Below are positions 58,805 through 64,000 of a DNA stretch of 64,000 bases, in pieces. Both the position numbers and the translations under genes were made by a program. The stretch comes from Clostridiales bacterium (GTDB lineage: Bacteria > Bacillota > Clostridia > Oscillospirales > Oscillospiraceae): assembly GCA_022774865.1 (NCBI GenBank), contig JALFLH010000034.1:1-64000 (forward strand). Reading direction: 5' to 3'. Each line of letters begins with the position of its first letter. Position 1 is the stretch's first letter. The notes below the pieces were generated by a model. That model was not told the DNA's origin. It was given only the letters and a program-made list of their open reading frames with translations, and made no database searches.

Positions 58805-58823
58805 GGGGGCGCTTTGCGCCCCC
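58805..58823 (-). terminator. GC hairpin between frr and uppS
   Basis: GGGGGCGC-TTT-GCGCCCCC, a perfect 8-bp stem. No T run follows on the minus strand, so it is more likely an mRNA processing or partial terminator structure inside the operon. Confidence 0.5.
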
Positions 58824-58835
58824 ATTTCCGGCCAG

Positions 58836-59390
58836 TTAAATAGCCATCAATTCCTTTTCCTTCGCTGCCAGCGCATTGTCCACCTTTTTGATGTACTGAT
58901 CCAGCAGATCCTGCAGATCCTTCTCGGCCTTTTTCTGGTCGTCCTCGGTGATCTCGGAATTCTTTTTCAGCTTCTTCACATAGTCCATGCCGTCCCGGCG
59001 GATGTTGCGCATGGCGACCTTGGATTCCTCGGCGTATTTCTTGACCTGCTTGATCAGATCCTTACGCCGTTCCTCCGTAAGCTGGGGAAACACCAGACGG
59101 ATGACCCGGCCGTCGTTCTGGGGATTGATGCCCAGATCGGAGCACTGGATTGCCTTCTGAATGTCCTTGAGCAGTTTGGTGTCCCAGGGCTGAATCACCA
59201 GCGTGCGGGCATCTGGAGAAGAAATGGTGGCAACACCGTTCAGTGGAGTCTCACTGCCATAGTATTCCACCGTGATCCGATCCAGAACCTTGGCATTGGC
59301 GCGGCCGGCGCGGACGGCGCCAAAATTCTCCGCCAGAACGTCCAGGGTCTTGTCCATTCTTCTGCTGTATTCCTTGAAATCAACGGCCAT
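58836..59390 (-). CDS. frr: Ribosome-recycling factor
   Basis: RRF splits the post-termination ribosome with EF-G. The 184-residue protein shows the three-helix bundle pattern with RAGRANAKVLDRITVEYYG, LNGVATISSPDART, and RKDLIKQVKKYAEESKVAMRNIRRDG. It follows pyrH by 14 bp with an AAGGAGG RBS. Confidence 0.97.
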   Translation of the reverse strand: MAVDFKEYSRRMDKTLDVLAENFGAVRAGRANAKVLDRITVEYYGSETPLNGVATISSPDARTLVIQPWDTKLLKDIQKAIQCSDLGINPQNDGRVIRLVFPQLTEERRKDLIKQVKKYAEESKVAMRNIRRDGMDYVKKLKKNSEITEDDQKKAEKDLQDLLDQYIKKVDNALAAKEKELMAI

Positions 59391-59404
59391 TCTAGTTGTC
59401 CTCC

Positions 59405-60127
59405 TTAAAATTCGTTTTTGACGGTGGTGCCGATCTGCTCGCCGCGAACCACACGCACAATACTGTTTTCCTCGTCCAATCCAAAGCAGACCATGGTCAT
59501 GTCGTTGTCCATCGCAAGGGCCATCGCCGTGATGTCGGTGGCTTTCAGGTTTTTGGCCAGTGCTTCACCGTAGGTCAGATTGGTATATTTCACCGCAGTG
59601 GGATCCTTTGCAGGATCGGCGGAGTAAATCGCGTCCACATTTTTTGCCATCAAAATGGCATCCGCTTCAATCTCCACGCCCCGCAGCACCGCGCCGGTGT
59701 CAGTGGAGAAATAGGGATTGCCGGTGCCCGCCGCGAAGAGCACAACCTTTCCCTCGTTCAGATAGCGCTCGGCGGTGTCCCGGGTGTAATACTCGGCGAA
59801 CTTGTTCATTTCCACCGCGCTGAGCACTCTGGCCTGAACACCATGCTGTTCCAGCGCATCAGCCACCGCGATGGCGTTCATCACGGTGCCAAGCATTCCC
59901 ATCGCGTCCGCGTGGGAGCGCTGCATCCGATCCGCGCCATCCTTGACGCCCCGCCAGAAATTGCCCGCGCCGATGACCAGACCGATCTGCACACCCATCC
60001 GGGTGCATTCCTGAATGGAGTCACACAGATGGTTGATAATGTCAAAATCCAGCCCGCGGCGCTTTTCGCCCGCCAGGGCCTCTCCACTGACCTTCAGCAG
60101 AATACGCCTGTACTTGACCTGACTCAA
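59405..60127 (-). CDS. pyrH: UMP kinase
   Basis: Phosphorylates UMP to UDP, a step in pyrimidine nucleotide supply. The 240-residue hexameric-type kinase has RILLKVSGEALAG, VIGAGNFWRG, AAGTGNPYFSTDT and DGVYSADP-like DAIYSADPAKDP. The start is most likely TTG at 60127, since AAGGAG lies nine bases upstream and no ATG is available. It heads the eight-gene cluster. Confidence 0.96.
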   Translation of the reverse strand: MSQVKYRRILLKVSGEALAGEKRRGLDFDIINHLCDSIQECTRMGVQIGLVIGAGNFWRGVKDGADRMQRSHADAMGMLGTVMNAIAVADALEQHGVQARVLSAVEMNKFAEYYTRDTAERYLNEGKVVLFAAGTGNPYFSTDTGAVLRGVEIEADAILMAKNVDAIYSADPAKDPTAVKYTNLTYGEALAKNLKATDITAMALAMDNDMTMVCFGLDEENSIVRVVRGEQIGTTVKNEF

Positions 60128-60160
60128 GTGTCCTCACTCCTTGTTCGTTTATCATACCCT

Positions 60161-60189
60161 ATTTTATAATAAGTCAGGCAAATTGACAA
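60161..60189 (-). promoter_or_regulatory. Promoter of the pyrH cluster
   Basis: On minus: TTGTCA (60189-60184), 17-bp spacer, TAAAAT (60166-60161), about 35 bp before the pyrH start. Confidence 0.6.
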
Positions 60190-60293
60190 CACCATTTTTA
60201 ACTGTTTTCGTAAAATTCACAAAGTTTTGCCATTCTGTACAAAATTCACACAGCTATCAAGACCAGAGAAAATGGATTTAGGCGGGATTATGG

Positions 60294-60322
60294 TTGCAAA
60301 TCCAATTTCTTTGGGGTATAAT
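60294..60322 (+). promoter_or_regulatory. glnS promoter
   Basis: TTGCAA (60294-60299), 17-bp spacer, TATAAT (60317-60322), about 38 bp before the glnS ATG. The leader is too short for a T-box. Confidence 0.7.
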
Positions 60323-60359
60323 GTTCAGCATGGAATCACATTTGAGAGAGGTGTACAAT

Positions 60360-62039
60360 ATGGCTGAATCCACCGAAAGCAAAAATTTCATTCAGGCATT
60401 TATTGAAGAAGATATCGCTCCGGGCGGACAGTTTGAGGGAAAAACCGTCCATACCCGGTTCCCTCCGGAACCCAACGGTTATCTGCATATCGGCCACTGT
60501 AAGGCGCTGACCATCGACTTCGGCACCGCTGAAAAATTCGGCGGTATCTGCAATCTGCGCATGGACGACACCAACCCGACCAAGGAGGACGTGGAGTTCG
60601 TCGATGCCATTAAAGAGGACATCCACTGGCTGGGCTTCGACTGGGGCGACCGGTTCTTCTACGGCTCCGACTATTTTGAGCAGGACTATCAATATGCCGT
60701 GGAACTGATCAAAAAGGGGCTGGCTTACGTGTGCGAGCTGACCCCCGAGCAGTTCAAGGAATACCGGGGCGACCTGAATACCCCCGCCGTCTCTCCCTAC
60801 CGGGATCGCCCCATCGAGGAGAATCTCGATCTGTTCGCCCGGATGCGTGCAGGTGAGTTCCCCGACAACGCCATGACCCTGCGCGCCAAGATCGACCTGG
60901 CCTCCGGCAACTTCAATATGCGCGATCCGGTTATCTACCGCATCCGCCATATGCACCACCACCGGCAGGGTGACAAGTGGTGCATCTACCCCATGTACGA
61001 CTTTGCCCACCCCATTCAGGACGCGCTGGAGGGCATCACCCACAGCCTGTGCTCGCTGGAATTCGAAAACCACCGTCCGTTGTACAACTGGGTTGTAGAC
61101 AATGTGTCCGTTCCCAACAAACCCCGTCAGATCGAGTTTGCCCGCCTTGGCATTGACCACACGGTGCTGAGCAAGCGCAAGCTCCGGGCGCTGATCGAGG
61201 GCGGCTACGTCTCCGGGTGGGACGATCCCCGGATGCCCACTCTCTGCGGCCTGCGCCGCCGGGGCTATACCCCCAAGTCCATCCGCAATTTCTGTGAGCG
61301 GGTTGGTGTGGCCAAATCCCCTAATACCATTGACTACGGCTTCCTGGAGCACTGCCTGCGGGAGGATCTGAATGAAACCGCTACCCGGGTGATGGCTGTT
61401 GTCAAGCCTGTGAAACTGACCATCACCAACTATCCCGAGGGTGTGACCGAGACCTTCGGGATTGAGAACAATCCCGTAGACGAGAACGCCGGAACCCGTC
61501 CCGTCACCTTCTCCCGGAACCTGTGGATTGAGGCCGACGATTTTCTGGAAACCCCCGTCCCCAAGTACAAGCGCCTGATGCCCAACGGTCCTGAGTGCCG
61601 CCTGAAGGGCGCGTACCTGATTACCTGCACCGGCTGCGTGAAGGATGAAAACGGCAATGTCATCGAGGTGCTGGCCACCTACGATCCTGCATCCAAGGGC
61701 GGCAACCCCGCCGACGGCCGTAAGGTCAAGGGTGCTACCATCCACTGGGTGGACGCGGGCAACTGCGTGGACGCGGAGGTTCGCCAGTACAGCAACCTGT
61801 TCGATGATCCCGATCCCGACGCCGCAGGCAAGGATTTTCTGGCCTGCTTGAATCCAGACTCCCTGGAAGTGCTCACCGGCTGCAAGCTGGAAGCCAGCCT
61901 GAAAGATGCCAAAGCCCCCGCTTCGTATCAGTTCATGCGCATCGGCTATTTCTGCCCCGACTCCAAGGACTCTTCCCCCGATCATCTGGTCTTTAACCGC
62001 TCCGTCAGTTTGAAGGACAGCTATAAACCAGGAAAGTAA
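60360..62039 (+). CDS. glnS: Glutamine--tRNA ligase
   Basis: A class I aminoacyl-tRNA synthetase that charges tRNA(Gln). The 559-residue protein has PPEPNGYLHIGHCKA (HIGH at 43-46), the KMSKS variant VLSKRKL at 269-275, and a C-terminal anticodon-binding beta-barrel pair from about 340. GlnRS is present in some Clostridia, although most Firmicutes use GatCAB. ATG 60360 (MAESTES) follows AGAGAGG; an upstream in-frame ATG would lie inside the promoter. Confidence 0.96.
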   Translation: MAESTESKNFIQAFIEEDIAPGGQFEGKTVHTRFPPEPNGYLHIGHCKALTIDFGTAEKFGGICNLRMDDTNPTKEDVEFVDAIKEDIHWLGFDWGDRFFYGSDYFEQDYQYAVELIKKGLAYVCELTPEQFKEYRGDLNTPAVSPYRDRPIEENLDLFARMRAGEFPDNAMTLRAKIDLASGNFNMRDPVIYRIRHMHHHRQGDKWCIYPMYDFAHPIQDALEGITHSLCSLEFENHRPLYNWVVDNVSVPNKPRQIEFARLGIDHTVLSKRKLRALIEGGYVSGWDDPRMPTLCGLRRRGYTPKSIRNFCERVGVAKSPNTIDYGFLEHCLREDLNETATRVMAVVKPVKLTITNYPEGVTETFGIENNPVDENAGTRPVTFSRNLWIEADDFLETPVPKYKRLMPNGPECRLKGAYLITCTGCVKDENGNVIEVLATYDPASKGGNPADGRKVKGATIHWVDAGNCVDAEVRQYSNLFDDPDPDAAGKDFLACLNPDSLEVLTGCKLEASLKDAKAPASYQFMRIGYFCPDSKDSSPDHLVFNRSVSLKDSYKPGK

Positions 62040-62045
62040 ATGAAC

Positions 62046-62079
62046 AGCGGCTGTGCGAAATGGCGCAGCCGCTTTTTAT
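62046..62079 (+). terminator. Rho-independent terminator after glnS
   Basis: AGCGGCTGTGCG pairs with CGCAGCCGCT (two-base bulge) around a short loop, followed by TTTTTATT. Confidence 0.85.
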
Positions 62080-62103
62080 TGTACAATTTCAAGATTCACG
62101 ATA

Positions 62104-62244
62104 TCACCAGCAGCCGCCCTTCTCGTTTGGATCGCCTTTGTCCCGAACAGCAATGAAATTCACAGGCGGTAACGTCACAATCTGAGGCTTAGTCTGAGGC
62201 AGAAGGAATTCCTTGTACGCTTTCGTGAAATCGAACTCCATCAT
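62104..62244 (-). pseudogene. Truncated GyrI-like domain protein (N-terminus only)
   Basis: Forty-six codons from ATG 62244 (or 62241) encode MEFDFTKAYKEFLLPQTKPQ, then VNFIAVRDKGDPNEKGGCW and stop. This matches the opening of GyrI-like small-molecule-binding proteins (normally about 200 residues), but the frame stops where the family continues. The RBS GGGGAA is intact and it follows the PNPOx gene by eight bases on the same strand. It seems a deletion or frameshift remnant; a truncated peptide could be made. Confidence 0.7.
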
Positions 62245-62252
62245 TCGTTCCC

Positions 62253-62672
62253 CTAGAACTCGATATCGTATCTTGTTCCATTGGAGAACAGCACGCCATC
62301 CGTCAGCCGGATTTTCAGCAGACAGGTATTGGGGTCCGCCTCGTTGGTATGTCCATTGTCATACCATGCTTCGAATGCGGTACGAAGTTTCTCCATAATC
62401 GCCTGGTTTTCCTCCCGCAGAACATGACCCAGGTTTTCGCCAATTCCATGGGCCGTGAACCACTCGCCGCAGATCGCCACAGTCGGATTCTTTGCGATTT
62501 GCTGCATTTTCGATGAAAGCGCATAGGTCACCACATAAAATGCGCCGTCAATATACACCGCATCCACCGTGCGAACAGAGGGAATGCCATGATCCACCGT
62601 CGCAAGCGCAATCAGAGAATCCTTGCCAAAACGTTCCATCATCATTGCGTCTGTGCGTTCATTTTTCTTCAT
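62253..62672 (-). CDS. Pyridoxamine 5'-phosphate oxidase family protein
   Basis: A 139-residue FMN-binding split-barrel protein with SLIALATVDHGIPSVRTVDAVYIDGAFYV, the beginning typical of the family, and KMQQIAKNPTVAICG. These small proteins are mostly of unknown substrate in Clostridia. It is upstream of the GyrI-like remnant in the same orientation, an arrangement also seen where the pair is intact. No close ribosome binding site is stronger than GGAGAAGGAAAAATG-type. Confidence 0.85.
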   Translation of the reverse strand: MKKNERTDAMMMERFGKDSLIALATVDHGIPSVRTVDAVYIDGAFYVVTYALSSKMQQIAKNPTVAICGEWFTAHGIGENLGHVLREENQAIMEKLRTAFEAWYDNGHTNEADPNTCLLKIRLTDGVLFSNGTRYDIEF

Positions 62673-62794
62673 ACATTTTTCCTTCTTCTCCGGTTTCTAA
62701 AGCAAAGGGTTCTATCCGCCCTTTCCAGATCCGATCCGCTCCGAATCAAAATCCCTTCTTCAATGTAAGGGGTTCACGGAAAGACAAACTGCAT

Positions 62795-63154
62795 TTATTT
62801 GGTTTTCAAACGGCTCTCCCACTCGCTTTCCTTGAAGCCCACAAGCATGAACTCATCACCGACGACAAGCGGGCGTTTCACCAGCATCCCATTGGTAGAA
62901 AGCAAGCGCAGCATATCTTCTTCTCTCATTCCGGGCAGCTTGTTTTTCAGATCCATTGACTGATAGAGTGTGCCGCTGGTATTGAAAAATTTTTTGAGTG
63001 GAAGCCCGCTGGCCTGATGCCACGCAGCCAGTTCTTCAAATTTGGGGTTGTCCGTTTTGATGTCTCTGCGTTCATACGGAATCCGGTTTTCATCCAGCCA
63101 TCTTTGGGCTTTCTGACAAGTGGTACAGCGGGGGTAACAAATAAACGTAATCAT
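62795..63154 (-). CDS. Arsenate reductase/Spx-family protein
   Basis: A 119-residue thioredoxin-fold protein of the ArsC/Spx superfamily. It starts ITFICYPRCTTCQKAQRWL with a Cys-x-x-Cys (Spx- and YffB-like rather than true ArsC, which has Cys-x5-Arg) and has RDIKTDNP and NGMLVKRPLVVG with the Arg near the cis-Pro. It could be a redox regulator or reductase. RBS AGGAGCG lies upstream. Confidence 0.85.
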   Translation of the reverse strand: MITFICYPRCTTCQKAQRWLDENRIPYERRDIKTDNPKFEELAAWHQASGLPLKKFFNTSGTLYQSMDLKNKLPGMREEDMLRLLSTNGMLVKRPLVVGDEFMLVGFKESEWESRLKTK

Positions 63155-63217
63155 TTCATATCGCTCCTAACAACCTCTGTGTAAAGGCAGACAATCCCTC
63201 TTTGATCGGAAAATTGA

Positions 63218-63763
63218 TCACAACTGCTGATATGCCGCCCGTGGTCCGCCAATGTATTTGGGACGGGTGCGTGCACACAAGACGATGGCTTCTCCAATCT
63301 GTTTCAGGCTGGTACGCACAGGAACTGCCACCCTGCGCAGATGCATCCCGATCAGCGTGCCGCCAATGTCAATGCCGGCATCTGCCGCGATGGTTTCCAC
63401 CGCCACAGGAGTGGAGAAAGCATTCCATGCGGTAACCGCAAATGCACCGCCTGCGTGCAGTTGCGGCACAACATTGACGATCTCGTAGCCCCGCTTTTCC
63501 GCTGCGGCCTGTTCCAGAATAAGCGCACGGTTCAGATGTTCGCAGCACTGAACCGCCAGATCAATACCGCACTCCTGCAAAATGGGATAGATGCCGCGGA
63601 AAGCGGCCTCCGCTGCATCCACAGAGGAACCTTTTCCAATTTGTTTCCCCACCATTTCACTGGAGGAGTATCCAATTACCAGAAGCGAACCGGGCTTCAG
63701 ATTTGCCTGTTCCAGAAGTTCCGTCACAACCGTGCTGGCTTGGGTTGTAATATCTTCGAACAT
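63218..63763 (-). CDS. UPF0340 / TIGR01440 family protein
   Basis: A 181-residue soluble protein of the YwlG family: VIGYSSSEMVGKQIGKGSS, VQCCEHLNRALI, IDIGGTLIGMHLRRVAVPVR, and the C-terminal GGPRAAY. The function is unknown although structures exist. GGAAGGG precedes ATG 63763, and a promoter with TTTACA and TATTAT lies upstream. It is a single gene. Confidence 0.93.
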   Translation of the reverse strand: MFEDITTQASTVVTELLEQANLKPGSLLVIGYSSSEMVGKQIGKGSSVDAAEAAFRGIYPILQECGIDLAVQCCEHLNRALILEQAAAEKRGYEIVNVVPQLHAGGAFAVTAWNAFSTPVAVETIAADAGIDIGGTLIGMHLRRVAVPVRTSLKQIGEAIVLCARTRPKYIGGPRAAYQQL

Positions 63764-63795
63764 ACGCTATCACCCTTCCTGAATTTCTTTCTTTT

Positions 63796-63823
63796 ATAAT
63801 ACTCGATTCCAAGCCGATGTAAA
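63796..63823 (-). promoter_or_regulatory. Probable promoter of the UPF0340 gene
   Basis: On minus: TTTACA (63823-63818), 16-bp spacer, TATTAT (63801-63796), about 33 bp before the start codon. Confidence 0.5.
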
Positions 63824-63840
63824 GCTATATTTTTCTAAAG

Positions 63841-64000
63841 ATGGAATACTCAAGCAAAGGTAGGATGGGATTCATTCACAATTCACTGCCTGAAATGATA
63901 CGAAAACACCCGGAAAGAGCCAAATACCCTTTGGTAGAAACCATTTGGTGTCCCCCCGGAAAACCAGGAAAATATTGGGCTTCAACCCGACAAGCAAATC
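63841..64000 (+). other. Window end; short open frame of doubtful meaning
   Basis: From ATG 63841 the plus strand is open to the window edge (53 codons), with no ribosome binding site and a low-complexity, Pro/Lys-rich translation. The minus strand is also open here for about 40 codons. I cannot support a gene in either direction; nothing else is visible in this 237-bp tail except the promoter just described. Confidence 0.2.

Noticed and set aside
60336-61985. Long open frame antisense to glnS
   Set aside because: Same cause: it mirrors the codon bias of glnS and lacks any recognisable domain or RBS.
63841-64000. Start of a gene at the right edge
   Set aside because: No RBS, no recognisable protein, and the opposite strand is equally open.
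1-64000. CRISPR arrays, tRNA or rRNA genes
   Set aside because: No regularly spaced repeats, no tRNA cloverleaf or T-loop sequences, and no rRNA-like sequence were noticed on either strand; small RNAs could still be missed by eye.

Overview
The window is chromosomal DNA from a spore-forming, Gram-positive anaerobe of the Clostridia, most likely the Oscillospirales (Oscillospiraceae/Ruminococcaceae group). The evidence is a complete spoIIIAA-AH operon, cotJ and cwlD sporulation genes, a Gram-positive PolC replicase, ECF-type vitamin transporter components, anaerobic ribonucleotide reductase activase (nrdG), glutaminyl-tRNA synthetase, moderately GC-rich coding DNA and strong AGGAGG-type ribosome binding sites. 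Most of the 64 kb is core chromosome; no rRNA, tRNA, prophage or CRISPR array was seen.

Layout. 1-1400 is a small, AT-richer accessory patch: the left end of an IS3-family element, two unknown genes, a coding remnant, a perfect hairpin and a tandem repeat. 1.5-11.8 kb (plus strand) carries mutS2, an HPr-like protein, uvrC, rsmD, coaD, a coiled-coil protein, a phosphohexomutase, two membrane proteins and xerD. 11.9-15.8 kb holds pfkA (minus), a membrane-anchored MerR-RDD regulator with its own 19-bp-spacer promoter, and a second tyrosine recombinase. 15.8-19.3 kb holds radA and cwlD (minus) diverging from a cotJ operon in which CotJA and CotJB look fused. 19.2-21.8 kb has a decapitated ABC ATPase remnant, a flavin reductase, an M20 amidohydrolase and an RNHCP protein.

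21.8-35.6 kb is almost entirely minus strand: alkD-like, ispA-xseB-xseA-tsaD-like-nusB-asp23, then spoIIIAH-AA, an ECF S component, ftsK and a divergent UppP-like protein, with TepA beyond. 36.5-49.5 kb is a mosaic of short units on both strands: ybaK, a TSCPD protein, a Na/Pi symporter, dut-nrdG, a TIGR04255 protein, a YugP-type zinc peptidase, AbrB plus methionine gamma-lyase-like enzyme plus EamA transporter, a low-GC alpha/alpha-toroid protein, GIY-YIG protein, pncB with a translationally coupled membrane protein, a FlK-like thioesterase and a nucleoside phosphorylase. 49.6-60.1 kb is the classic minus-strand cluster pyrH-frr-uppS-cdsA-dxr-rseP-ispG-polC, joining UMP supply, ribosome recycling, isoprenoid/lipid carrier synthesis, membrane proteolysis and replication. 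glnS follows on plus, then a truncated GyrI-like gene, a PNPOx-family protein, an ArsC/Spx-family protein and a UPF0340 protein.

The most interesting items are the one-protein membrane MerR-RDD regulator with a MerR-type operator/promoter, a perfect 13-bp inverted repeat over the promoter of the second tyrosine recombinase, a perfect consensus promoter nested inside a terminator in front of the AbrB gene, the CotJA-CotJB fusion, the UppP-like protein lacking the usual signature residues, a pncB-coupled putative niacin S component, and two genes cut down to an intact ribosome binding site and N-terminus. Nothing in the window amounts to a clear new multi-gene defence or mobile system.
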